Assembly (NCBI GenBank): GCA_937625935.1
Contig: OW569388.1
Location: 248,001 to 312,000, forward strand
Source of the DNA: Tetramitus jugosus
Taxonomy: Eukaryota > Heterolobosea > Eutetramitea > Acrasida > Vahlkampfiidae
Direction: 5' to 3'
DNA: 64,000 nt
In this document: one piece after another, positions 1 to 7,592 of the stretch
Layout of the letters: every line of letters begins with the position of its first letter
Numbering within the stretch: position 1 is the stretch's first letter
Position numbers and translations under genes: made by a program
The notes under the pieces: generated by a model
The model's database searches: none
Seen by the model: only the letters and a program-made list of their open reading frames with translations
What the model was told of the DNA's origin: nothing

Positions 1-390
1 GTGAACTACCGGCGAGTATTGATAAACCTCTCCTCCGTACTCCTCAAAATGAACTTTAACTTTTGGTGATTTCTTCTTGGAACTGGACCTTTCTTCTCTC
101 TTACTACTTCGATGTCTGCTGTTGCTTCGATCTGTCGGTGACTCTCTTCCTCTACTCCTGCTCCTGCTTCTACTCCTTTCAGACCGTTCTCTACTCTTGC
201 TTCTTGAAGATCTATGACTCAAAGAAGAAGTATTCAAAAGGGCAGACTCAGTTGAGACATCAGCTTCCTTGGAATGCTGGATGAAGGTGTCCATTTCCTT
301 CAAGAAGTGGTTGGTTTGAGTCGTAACTTCAGCCAAATGCTCAGCCGAGACCAATCGAGAAGATGGAGTCAATTTGGAACTCTCTTTCAT
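1..390 (-). CDS. RS-rich protein, N-terminal 130 residues (runs off left edge)
   Basis: An open frame starts at an ATG at 388-390 and reads leftward without a stop to base 1, so the C-terminus lies outside the window. The visible 130 residues begin with a helix-prone segment, then from about residue 65 become a run of Arg-Ser dipeptides (SRSRSRSRGR type) followed by more RS and SK pairs. Such RS tracts are typical of pre-mRNA splicing and other nuclear-speckle proteins; no RRM or other folded domain is visible in the part present. The function is therefore inferred from composition only. It is divergent from the small gene at 681, with about 290 bases between the two start codons. Confidence 0.7.
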   Translation of the reverse strand, partial: MKESSKLTPSSRLVSAEHLAEVTTQTNHFLKEMDTFIQHSKEADVSTESALLNTSSLSHRSSRSKSRERSERSRSRSRSRGRESPTDRSNSRHRSSKREERSSSKKKSPKVKVHFEEYGGEVYQYSPVVH

Positions 391-680
391 ATTTTCAATC
401 TATTTGAGATTATTTGAGTTTTTGGGCTAGGTCAACATTCAAAAACTAGTTTCTGTTCGTAGCTGTAACGGTCAAGCGGTGATTTTTGTTTTTCGCGACA
501 AAAACTCCGTGATCTTTGTATTTATTTTTTCACATCGAGTTTACAACGACTATTGATAACAAGGATCTCGAGTGAATGGCCAGAGATCCAAGATTTAAAG
601 AAGAGTTGATTCTATGACACAAAACAACCACAAATCAGATAGAAATTAGCATCTCTTGAAAGAACACTTAACTGGACAAC

Positions 681-908
681 ATGGTCGAATTGAATCAATC
701 TGGCGGTATTATCAAGGAAAAGTTTGATGATAGTAAAGCGGAGGAAATTTTCCAAAAGGAAGAAATCACCGAAAACGATTACAACATGGGTCAAATTCTG
801 GATAAGAAGTTGGAACTCAACAGAGGGGACATTAAGACATTCAAGCCATTGGTTGGTCCACAACCGTTGCCAGCTCAAGTAACTGGAGAACCTTTGAAGA
901 AGGAATAA
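681..908 (+). CDS. small hydrophilic protein, 75 aa, unrecognised
   Basis: A complete short ORF from ATG 681 to TAA, followed by a good polyadenylation signal AATAAA at 936-941, only 28 bases past the stop. The protein is rich in Lys and Glu, has no membrane segment or Cys, and ends in a Pro-rich tail (GPQPLPAQ). I do not recognise the family. The ATG context is A-rich and codon use resembles the neighbours, which argues for a real gene despite its length. It shares its upstream region with the divergent RS-rich gene. Function unknown. Confidence 0.6.
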   Translation: MVELNQSGGIIKEKFDDSKAEEIFQKEEITENDYNMGQILDKKLELNRGDIKTFKPLVGPQPLPAQVTGEPLKKE

Positions 909-1237
909 TTTGAATGTTGTCCCAATATATTTGTTAATAAAACCGCTGTAAATATGGAGTTCTGAGTTTTGCCCCGAATAACGAAATCAATTGAACCCTG
1001 GCATCTGGAAGATCAATGATGGGAGTTTGATCCCCAGATAGCATTTTTACCATTGGATACTTGGTACAATAGAGTGAATTCAATTGAGTAACACTCGTCA
1101 CGACATTAACCATTTCAAGTACAATCATAACGCAACCCAACCAAACCTGCTTCTTTTCGCTGGCTTGTTGAACCTTCACTCAAATTTCTTTTCTCTGGGA
1201 GGAGAAAACAGAAACAGAAACACGAAACCTGCCATAA
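909..1237 (+). other. intergenic region between the 75-aa gene and the GNAT gene
   Basis: It holds the polyadenylation signal of the upstream gene (936-941) and, near its right end, a purine-rich A/G stretch just before the next ATG (about 1195-1225), which looks like a 5' UTR. No supported gene. A minus-strand open frame here starts with GTG and has no recognisable content. Confidence 0.4.
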
Positions 1238-1702
1238 ATGACGATCAGAAAACTTGAACCATCTGAAGATCCACCAAAGGACCTCCTTCTACTTGCCGAT
1301 CCTTCTTGGACCATGATCGAAGATTACCTGAAAAGAGGCGAGTGCTTTGTTTTTGAAGGAGATTCGGACCAAAAAAAGACCATTGTCGGTGTCCATGTTC
1401 TTTTGCCGACACGACCAAAAACAGTTGAACTTGTAAACGTAGCTGTCAAGGAGAGTCATCAAGGACGGGGTATTGGCAAGAAGCTCGTGCTTCATGCGAT
1501 AGAAACTGCAAAGATTAAGGGTTTTAAAACAATTGAGGTTGGTACTGGTAACTCTAGTCTCAGTGCACTGGGTCTCTATCAAAAATGTGGTTTCCGGATG
1601 ACTGGTATCGACAGAGACTTTTTCGTACGACACTATGACGAAGAGATTTGGGAGAATGGTATTCAATGCAGAGATATGGTGCGTATGGGAATGGACTTGT
1701 GA
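1238..1702 (+). CDS. GNAT-family N-acetyltransferase
   Basis: A 154-aa, single-exon protein with the GNAT fold pattern. A beta strand (VELVNVAVKES) leads into the acetyl-CoA pyrophosphate-binding motif A, QGRGIGKKL, at about residues 73-81. Motif B (ALGLYQKCGFRMTGID) lies at about 110-125. The C-terminus has an unusual FENGIQCRDM-like segment (ENGIQCRDMVRMGMDL), which I associate with bacterial GNAT proteins of the Bacillus YvbK type. It should transfer an acetyl group from acetyl-CoA to an amine; the substrate cannot be read from sequence. Length is typical of stand-alone GNAT enzymes. A bacterial origin by transfer is plausible but unproven. Confidence 0.85.
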   Translation: MTIRKLEPSEDPPKDLLLLADPSWTMIEDYLKRGECFVFEGDSDQKKTIVGVHVLLPTRPKTVELVNVAVKESHQGRGIGKKLVLHAIETAKIKGFKTIEVGTGNSSLSALGLYQKCGFRMTGIDRDFFVRHYDEEIWENGIQCRDMVRMGMDL

Positions 1703-1809
1703 GAGGAAGGTGAGTGCAGGAAATCTCAATAAAAGCATTTTCTAGCAACTCACTTGAGTGTTAACAAATGGTTAATTACCATATGTAATTGTTGTGTATT
1801 GATCATTTT

Positions 1810-2646
1810 TTATTCTGATCTGCTTTCATTGACCCTGCTATTGACTCTTGCTCTCTCCATCCACTGCCCTTTCTCTATACACAATATCTCTATTTGCCTT
1901 TGTTGCTCTTGAATCTCGCTAAGGGCACTCAGATACAGTGCTTCGAAAAGTTTACTCTTTTCTTCTAGTCTGGACAAACGGTCATCTTGCACTTGGGGAT
2001 GTCGGGATGTCTTCAATGTATGCACCAACTTATCAGCAATGTCTAAACGACTGAACGCTGCACAATCAAACAAGCGCGACTTGCCAGTTGGTCCTCGATT
2101 GGTCTGATTGGCTTTTGAATGATCATAGGCCAGACACAATAATTCTATGTCGCTCATGCTTGGGTCAAATATGGCCCCTAGAAGGTCGCGCACCACTTCA
2201 AAACGCTCAGCTTTAATTCGCTTGTCAGCAAATCGAAAGCTGTTAGGTTCACAACCTGCCTCTGTTTCAACATATGACTCCATCCTGCTCAACATATTGA
2301 CTCTATATGCACGATGCTCTTGCCTTGTTATCAGATTTCGCTTGTTCTTCTTGATATACGTGTGCAGTTCCTTGAAAGAGGTGATATCCAGGAGGTTAGT
2401 TTTAGCATTTCGAGGACTCGTTGCTGATGAAGCGAGCTCGGAAGAGAGATAGATATCAAAATCTTCACACTTCGAAATGTAACTATCATCAAAGTCTTCT
2501 TGAATAACCAAGTTGGAATGCTTGGAGGCTCGTGGAACATGACAATTAGTGTTGCTTCTGTTCAGATACTCATCTGGTTGGTCTAGTAGTTCTCCCAACA
2601 CCATTTCTTGCATATCATCTGTCTCTGGGTGATCGTCCTGAGTCAT
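1810..2646 (-). CDS. unrecognised 278-aa protein, paralogue of the frameshifted gene at 3028
   Basis: A complete ORF from ATG 2646 to 1810. The N-terminal 60 residues are acidic and disordered-looking; the middle (about 60-200) is a helical region, and the end (about 220-260) is a short Glu/Gln-rich coiled coil. I do not recognise the family. The region from about residue 60 to 200 aligns with the protein encoded divergently at 3028-3688. Shared landmarks are EDFDIYL/EEFDIFL, LSRMESYV/LSKLEDYV, LLCLAYDHSK/LLRLAYEHSK and RG-TG-S-LFD. The two genes are head to head across 381 bases, so this is an inverted tandem duplication. Function unknown. Confidence 0.7.
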   Translation of the reverse strand: MTQDDHPETDDMQEMVLGELLDQPDEYLNRSNTNCHVPRASKHSNLVIQEDFDDSYISKCEDFDIYLSSELASSATSPRNAKTNLLDITSFKELHTYIKKNKRNLITRQEHRAYRVNMLSRMESYVETEAGCEPNSFRFADKRIKAERFEVVRDLLGAIFDPSMSDIELLCLAYDHSKANQTNRGPTGKSRLFDCAAFSRLDIADKLVHTLKTSRHPQVQDDRLSRLEEKSKLFEALYLSALSEIQEQQRQIEILCIEKGQWMERARVNSRVNESRSE

Positions 2647-3027
2647 GGTCTAGGTATCTTCTTCTTTGTGTGCCAAGGATGTATATTCTGCCTTTGTCAC
2701 CAACAAAAATGCTACGGTCAACCTTGTCAAATTGAACTTTCGTGGTTTGACAATGATGCCACGTCTGACCGCTGACAGTTTTGCGCGTTGTTGTCCCAAA
2801 CGACAGGTAGTCTCCGATCATACACGTATAAACGGTATTCAAATGATCATTCCCGCTTCGGACCGGGTTGTGACATGTCCTTCTAAGTTGTTATTTAACC
2901 CTTGTAATATACGTAAAATATTCAACAGTCATTATGAAGTTCAATAAATGTAACCCAGTTGACCCAAACATTTCGTTAAATTTGCACAAAGACTTTCAAT
3001 TTTGTGACTCACTGACTCACAAGCAAC
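2647..3027. other. divergent intergenic region between the two paralogues
   Basis: 381 bases between two outward-reading start codons, presumably holding both promoters. I see no conserved element on both arms that I could name. A plus-strand open frame at 2666-2947 has no recognisable content. Confidence 0.4.
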
Positions 3028-3688
3028 ATGAGTCACCATTACAACAACGGGATCGCGTTAGAAGAGTTTGATATCTTCTTAAACTCTGAGACCACTATTA
3101 CTGATCTCACTGCCCGGGCTCCCAACTCGTTCAGACCACTGAATGAGAACATTAAAACGAACAAGGGCAAGTTGAATGGAGTGAAGACAAAGAATCCCAA
3201 GCTCCGCGCCTTGAGGGTGGATATGCTCTCCAAGCTCGAAGACTATGTGAGCAAAGAGGCTAGTAGAGAAAACACGTTGTATGGTAACATGTGCAACATG
3301 GTTCAGTCCTCTTTTATCAAGAGAAATCGGATGAACACCGTGTACGATCTCCATAACGCTTTGTTGGATCCCCTCACAACGGATACAATGCTCCTAAGGC
3401 TCGCCTACGAGCATTCCAAATCGTGGAATCACAGGATCTTCTTACCTATTCGACAGCCCAATTTTTGACCGGTTCAAGCTAGCAGATATCTTGATGGAAG
3501 CATCAGGCCATGCTGATGAAGAGAGATCATTGGATGACGCTACTCAAGAAGAGAAGGAGGAGGATAAATATCAAGATGCCTTACTGCAAATCAATCGCCT
3601 TATTCTCACTCTGCAAGAGGTGAAGACAGCTCTGAGAATGGGATCAACAGAGTACACTAATACAATCAGGAAAACAAACACACAATAA
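3028..3688 (+). pseudogene. frameshifted paralogue of the 1810-2646 gene
   Basis: Two overlapping frames together match the intact neighbour. The first (3028-3468) carries EEFDIFL, LSKLEDYV and LLRLAYEHSK. The match then continues in the +1 frame from about base 3422 (RGITGSSYLFDSP, then FDRFKLADILMEA) through to the stop at 3688, including an acidic coiled-coil C-terminus. The paralogue has the same order HSK, RGPTGKS, RLFD, AD-L in one frame. No GT-AG pair spans the junction near 3415-3425, so an intron does not explain the change. A small indel has broken the gene, or the base call there is wrong. If read as annotated, the first frame gives a 146-aa product ending in a short foreign tail. 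Confidence 0.65.
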
Positions 3689-3717
3689 AATTGCCCATTG
3701 ATCAGAGCAAAAGGTCG

Positions 3718-3790
3718 TGGAGGCGCCGGGAATCGAACCCAGGACCTCTTCCATGCTAAGGAAGCGCTCTACCAACTGAGCCACGCCCCC
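3718..3790 (-). tRNA. tRNA-Ala (anticodon AGC)
   Basis: On the minus strand the 73 bases fold as a full cloverleaf. The acceptor stem is GGGGGCG/CGCCUCC and includes the G3:U70 wobble pair that is the alanine identity element. The D arm carries the A box (TGGCTCAGTTGG), the anticodon loop reads CTTAGCATG, and the T arm carries the B box (GGTTCGATTCC). Discriminator base is A. No intron. A TTTT run at 3712-3709 follows the 3' end and would serve as the RNA polymerase III terminator. Its 5' flank (plus-strand coordinates above 3790) is filled with retrotransposon debris. Confidence 0.97.
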
Positions 3791-4095
3791 GATGTATTAA
3801 TATTCTCAAGAACTTAATCAGCCAGCAAAAGAAAAGACGCTGTAAAGAGGGTAGAAAATGTGATCAACAACACTAAAAGAATGTGCATCAAAGCACTCCA
3901 CACGCTGTTCACTGCCTCAAAGGAACGGTGGAGAGAAACAATGATCAGCACTACAAATGTTAGTCCTCACGGACTTGAAGTCGATAGGGAGTGATACAAT
4001 ACTCTGCACCGTGCCGGTGCAGAGTAGAATCGCTTCTAAAATGTTGTAAAGAATAAAGTGGCAACGCCAGGTTGTATGGAAAAAAAAAAAAAAAA
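3791..4095 (+). mobile_element. LINE remnant, 3' end with hairpin and poly(A)
   Basis: Starting directly at the 5' end of the tRNA, this stretch has an open frame (about 3818-3992, no ATG needed) and then a 3' end that matches the other copies: a hairpin at 4000-4026, AATAAA, a GGCAACG block, a CCA..TTGTAT block and then a long A run (4081-4095). The 3' end aligns with those near 5460-5508 and, inverted, near 6126-6171. The coding relic is too short to assign. Its 5' limit is not visible. Confidence 0.55.
4000..4026 (+). repeat. 12-bp perfect inverted repeat, 3-nt loop, in LINE 3' end
   Basis: Arms TACTCTGCACCG and CGGTGCAGAGTA flank the loop TGC. It sits about 55 bases upstream of the A run, the same place as the hairpin at 5425-5448 in the next copy but with a different sequence. 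Probably a structural element of the element's RNA 3' end. Confidence 0.7.
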
Positions 4096-4154
4096 GAAAA
4101 AAAACCGTATTAGTATTAAAAAAAAAAAAAAATAAATAAAAAACCAAAACGCCG

Positions 4155-4204
4155 ATGAAAAAACGAACACACACCTGTTGTTCGTGAGTATGAGAATCCA
4201 CGCT
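4155..4204 (+). repeat. LINE 5' end block, direct repeat copy 1
   Basis: Fifty bases beginning ATGAAAAAACGAACACAC and ending CCACGCT. They match 5512-5561 with only a couple of substitutions. Both copies follow a GTATT-poly(A) stretch, as expected where one element's tail meets the next element's head. Confidence 0.8.
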
Positions 4205-5235
4205 ATGCTGTGTGGAGCACAGCGCCAAGAGGAACTGCGCCAAGCAGCAAGGAGGTCATCATCACTGGAAAGTGCGATGATTCCCCCAAGGCTGCCTTGG
4301 CCAAGGCTTGGATTTTGGTGATTTGCTCACCAGGGTCCAAGTCATCAAGAAGGGCCCCAAGAGGTTTGTTGCGTGGGTAACTGTTGTTGATGACAACATT
4401 TACCCATTTGTTGAATCCTTCAACCGCAACAAGAAGATGAGTGGCTGCAAGGCAGCACTCAAGCACAACGTAGATTGTGCCAAGAAGGTCGTCCTCCACG
4501 GTGTCAAAGGTAAGACGGAGGACGACATCAAGGCCATGCTCGGCACAACAAAGGTCAAGAACGTGCTCAAGAAGCACGACACCGCCTTTGTTGTGATGGA
4601 GTCCGAAACGTATGCCGAAGCTTTGCTTCGAAACGTTCAATCCATGCCAGTGGAGGTGGAAGCAAAGCGCTTCCTTCCACGCCCACGTGATCCTGTCAAG
4701 GCTGTCAGCAAGAGGCTGACCAAGATGTACCAAGAGCTACTGGCTATGGTGGACGATCTGCGCCACCAAGTCAGTGTGTTAAAAGATATGTCTTCCGTCA
4801 ACCGGATTCCCCTCGCATCCAAGGACGCCGGAGCGAATCTCCGAATTCGAACCTTCGACTCCGTCTACGACCGATGATTGGGAGTCGATCATGCCGGAGT
4901 CCCATCCCGCCACTCCAACTACGGTCACCCAAGAGCCAACCAACAACACCATTGATGAGGATGCTCGTAACAGAGCAATCCTCGAACTAGTATTGAACAC
5001 CTCCGAGGTGTTCAAGAAAGTCAAGAAAGAGATTGCTGCCCGAGCAATCATGGTGGACCGTGCAAGAAGCACAGCCACCGAAGAAGATCCAGTTGAGTTG
5101 GATCTCAGTAACCCCGACTGTGAGTTACAGAGTCCCCAACTCAACGAACACAAGAAACGATCAGCACGTGTCACCGTTGGTGACACTGCTGCTAACAAGA
5201 TCCCGGCCAGGTTTCAAGTCAGGTGCTCTCCGTAG
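4205..5235 (+). pseudogene. LINE ORF1-like relic with RRM-like modules
   Basis: Coding sense is spread over several frames. About 4225-4300 reads SSKEVIITGKCDDSPKA in frame 1. A frame change leads to the long frame 4308-4877, whose protein shows a beta-alpha-beta-beta-alpha-beta pattern (KKVVLHGV, TEDDIKAML, TAFVVMES, YAEALL, EVEAKRFL) followed by a short heptad-like helix. A second change near 4790 leads to 4891-5235, an acidic/basic tail with SPQLNEHKKRSA. The first half shows a similar, weaker pattern, so tandem RRM-like folds are likely. RRM domains in ORF1 proteins are known for several LINE clades. Two or more frame breaks make this a non-functional copy. Confidence 0.55.
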
Positions 5236-5371
5236 GTCCTACCAACTGGACCACGTCCTGGATTACGGAGCCATCTGACATCACCAGTGGTGCTCCAGAT
5301 GGTAGTGGAGGCCCTCGCAATGAGTCCCTGAAGAAGGGATCAAAACAACATTCCAAGAAGAGAATGAATTC

Positions 5372-5415
5372 TGTTGCGTAGGCCTGCCACTCCACTGGGC
5401 AAGCACCACATCATG
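5372..5415 (+). repeat. inter-ORF block, direct repeat copy 1
   Basis: Forty-four bases starting TGTTGCGTAGGCCTG and ending CCACATCATG, matching 5567-5610 with three substitutions. The terminal ATG is followed by unrelated sequence in the two copies, which marks an ORF2 deletion boundary. A related stretch lies inverted near 6201-6228. Confidence 0.8.
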
Positions 5416-5424
5416 TCAGACAAT

Positions 5425-5448
5425 TGAGAGCAGGCAAGCCTGCTCTCA
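5425..5448 (+). repeat. 11-bp perfect inverted repeat, 2-nt loop, in LINE 3' end
   Basis: Arms TGAGAGCAGGC and GCCTGCTCTCA flank AA. It is placed like the hairpin at 4000-4026 but has a different stem sequence. It lies about 55 bases upstream of the A run at 5501. Confidence 0.7.
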
Positions 5449-5511
5449 CGCAAAAGAAAAATAAAAGTTCCGCAACGTGGTGAGCACCATTTGTTGTATT
5501 AAAAAAAAGAA

Positions 5512-6090
5512 ATGAAAAAACGAACACACCCCTGTTGTTCGTGAGTATGAGAACCCACGCTTGACTTGTTGCGTAGGCCTGTCACTCCACTAGGCAAGCC
5601 CCACATCATGAGAGTTGCAAAGGTAGCCGAGAAAGCAGGTGTGTTCAATAACACAGGGTGGTGGTCGCAAAATTAGGGACATCCGGGAGAAGCTATCAAT
5701 CATTAGAGGCGTGATCGACCACGCCAACAGAAAGGATGTACAGTTATTTGCCCCCTAACTGATATCTCCAAAGTTTTCGATAGTGTACCACATAACGCGA
5801 TCACTACTGCATACCGCTTCTTCAATTTCCCAGAGAGTATCATATCTCTCATTCAGAATATGCTCGAGGTAAATGAGGCAACAATTGGAACTCAAGTTAG
5901 GTCTCGCAGAATCTTCATAGATAGGGGCACCTTATCACCAGCTACTTATGTAATAGTGCACCAATTGGCACTGCTTTATGCTGGAATGAGAGCAAAGGGG
6001 TATCGGGCCATGTCCCAAAGGATCTGGAATGTTGCATATGGTGATGATTGTGCCTCTCAGAAAGTCCTAAAGATGAAATTTACCTAAATC
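5512..6090 (+). mobile_element. LINE copy with 5' end, no ORF1, reverse-transcriptase relic
   Basis: It has the 5' end block (5512-5561), then directly the inter-ORF block (5567-5610), so ORF1 is missing. The following sequence carries RT coding sense to about 6087, where it meets an inverted copy. Copies 2 and 3 thus have complementary internal deletions. Confidence 0.65.
5642..6087 (+). pseudogene. non-LTR reverse-transcriptase fragment
   Basis: Frame 2 (5642-5758) reads QGGGRK, then REKLSIIRGVIDHANRK, the segment that precedes the catalytic core in LINE reverse transcriptases. A frame change leads to frame 1 at 5761. There DISKVFDSVPHNAI corresponds to RT motif A (its catalytic Asp is in the KVFD/KAFD position), then PESIISLIQNML, then a shortened GTLSPA where the usual G..QG-PLSP motif B lies. 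AYGDDC follows as the YADD-type motif C. The frameshift, a stop at 5756-5758 and the reduced motif B show it is dead. The pattern is that of a non-LTR (LINE) rather than an LTR enzyme. Confidence 0.8.
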
Positions 6091-6125
6091 TCTTCGCAAC
6101 ATGTCGTTAAACTACGAAGACAAAG

Positions 6126-6535
6126 GATTTTTAATGCAACAAACTGAGCCATTTTGCGGAACTTTTATTTGTGGGTGAGAGGTTTGCCTAGTTGAATGGT
6201 ATTCCTACGCAACAGAATTCATTCTCTTCTTGTAATGTCGGGTTGTAATTTCCTTGCAAGGGTCTCCATTACCATCTGGAACACCATATGTGAGGTCAGA
6301 TCGTTCGGTTCCGTAGTCCTAGTTAGTTGGTAGGACCTAAGGAGAGCACCTGACTTGATACTGGCCAACCTGACCGGGATCTTGTTGGTAGTTGTGTCAT
6401 CAACGGTGATACATGCTGATCTTTTTCTGTGTTCGTTGAGTTGGGGGCTCTGTAACTCGCTGTCTGGGTTACTGAGATTCAACTCAACAGGAACTTCATC
6501 AGTGACTGTCTTCTTGCACGACTCACCATGATTGA
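6126..6535 (-). mobile_element. inverted LINE fragment, ORF1 tail plus 3' end
   Basis: Read on the minus strand, this matches copy 2 from about 5045 to 5508. The protein-level match is PVELNLSNPDSELQ against PVELDLSNPDCELQ and SPQLNEHRKRSA against SPQLNEHKKRSA. The shared 3' end block AATAAAAGTTCCGCAA, TTTGTTGCATT and a short A run (6131-6127) follow. The hairpin is decayed to a few pairs around AGGCAAACCT. A 142-aa minus-strand open frame (6219-6647) is this relic fused to flanking host sequence. It lies just downstream of the ankyrin gene. Confidence 0.6.
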
Positions 6536-6606
6536 ATCTTCTTCTTGGCTTTCTAGTAGTTTGAGTACAATAATGACCATGATCATCTTCAAATTGGCTC
6601 AACAGT

Positions 6607-7458
6607 TTATTGCAGAGAATTTGTGAGCTGTTGTGACAATTGTGCAACCGCCACTAGAACTTGATGCATCTTGCTTTGAGCACTTCTATATTCTTGAACA
6701 GTTTGCACAGATTTTGCCGTCTCTTGGTTGATTGCTTTGGTTAACAATTCAAGAGCCTGCTCCACACTTGGTGCCTTCTCTTCATTCACTTTGGCAGAGA
6801 CCAACTCTGATTCACCTGTGATGCTTTCAGTGTTTGTCGTAGCCATAGGAGGAACACAGTCAGCTTTAGAGTCGAGGCGAGCTGAAAGCTCATGATACTG
6901 ACGCTCCAGTAGAGCTAATCTCTGCTTGAGGTCATTCACTTCTTGTGCAAGAAGCTTCTGAATAGGGTCTACCTTTATTTGTTGTGTTGGAGTCACAACT
7001 GTTGCTGAAGCTTCAGATGATGAGAGCAACGACAATGGTGTATTGCCACCACCAGCCAAGAGCAACTGTAAAATTTCTTCATGGCGTTTTTCGCGCGCAA
7101 AATCTGCCGCGGATTTCTTGTGAACGCTCACCAAACTCCGATCGGCGCCATATTGAAGCAAAAGTTTTACGGCGCCCGTGTGACCCTTCTCCGATGACAA
7201 CATGAGTGGAGTCAAATGAAAATCTGTAGTTCGCGCATTGATGTCCTGTGCACTGCCATTATCCAACAAAAATTGAAGGATATCAGTGTTGCCATACACA
7301 CTCGCGTTATGTAGGGCATTTCTGTCATAGCTATAACCAAAAAGATCAGCCTTTTCAACAGCGACCAAACGTTTTACTGTTGCGAAATCTTTTTTGGCAA
7401 TGGCCGAGTGTAGTTGGTCCATTGTAGATGCATTTGCAAATTGGTGAGAAGTGAACAT
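6607..7458 (-). CDS. ankyrin-repeat protein with C-terminal coiled coil, 283 aa
   Basis: The ATG at 7458 (MFTSHQ) is preferred over an in-frame start at 7641, because the longer form would run into the end of the upstream macro-domain gene and adds a sequence without domain character. Residues about 12-140 form four ankyrin units (RNALHNASVYGNTDILQFLL, then TPLMLSSEKGHTGAVKLLLQYGAD, and a degenerate unit ending EEILQLLLAGG). The rest is a heptad-rich segment (about 165-200 and 225-283). Ankyrin arrays mediate protein-protein contacts; the partner is unknown. The stop lies close to the inverted LINE fragment. Confidence 0.8.
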   Translation of the reverse strand: MFTSHQFANASTMDQLHSAIAKKDFATVKRLVAVEKADLFGYSYDRNALHNASVYGNTDILQFLLDNGSAQDINARTTDFHLTPLMLSSEKGHTGAVKLLLQYGADRSLVSVHKKSAADFAREKRHEEILQLLLAGGGNTPLSLLSSSEASATVVTPTQQIKVDPIQKLLAQEVNDLKQRLALLERQYHELSARLDSKADCVPPMATTNTESITGESELVSAKVNEEKAPSVEQALELLTKAINQETAKSVQTVQEYRSAQSKMHQVLVAVAQLSQQLTNSLQ

Positions 7459-7592
7459 TGTTTTTTCTGTTTTTTTGTTTGCAAACGTGTGATTTGTCAA
7501 ATTCCGCCAAATTCGACTACGGAAAACAGAACATTGTATCAGAGCTTTCAAAGTGAAGGAAGGGAAGAGCAAAATCATATGCTTCTGTTTAT

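Larger units (their letters stand above)
4155..5508 (+). mobile_element. LINE copy with ORF1 relic and deleted ORF2
   Basis: It begins with a 50-base 5' end block (4155-4204) that recurs at 5512-5561. It continues through an ORF1 relic, then the segment 5372-5415 that recurs at 5567-5610. It then passes straight into the 3' end with a hairpin (5425-5448), an AATAAA-like run, GCAACG and TTGTATT, and an A run at 5501-5508. In the next copy the same 5372-5415 segment leads into reverse-transcriptase sequence, so ORF2 has been removed here. The GC-richer codons (many -C and -G third positions) differ from the surrounding host genes. Confidence 0.65.

Noticed and set aside
934-1179. 81-aa open frame on the minus strand
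   Set aside because: It starts with GTG, shows no domain, and lies over the 3' end of one gene and the 5' leader of the next.
2666-2947. 93-aa open frame on the plus strand
   Set aside because: No recognisable content; it sits in the shared promoter of the divergent paralogues.
3400-3500. Intron joining the two frames of the 3028-3688 gene
   Set aside because: No GT donor and AG acceptor flank the frame change while keeping both well-aligned sides.
6219-6647. 142-aa minus-strand protein as an independent gene
   Set aside because: Its C-terminal two thirds match the ORF1 tail of the LINE copy in inverted orientation, and its first part overlaps the end of the ankyrin gene; it is a relic.
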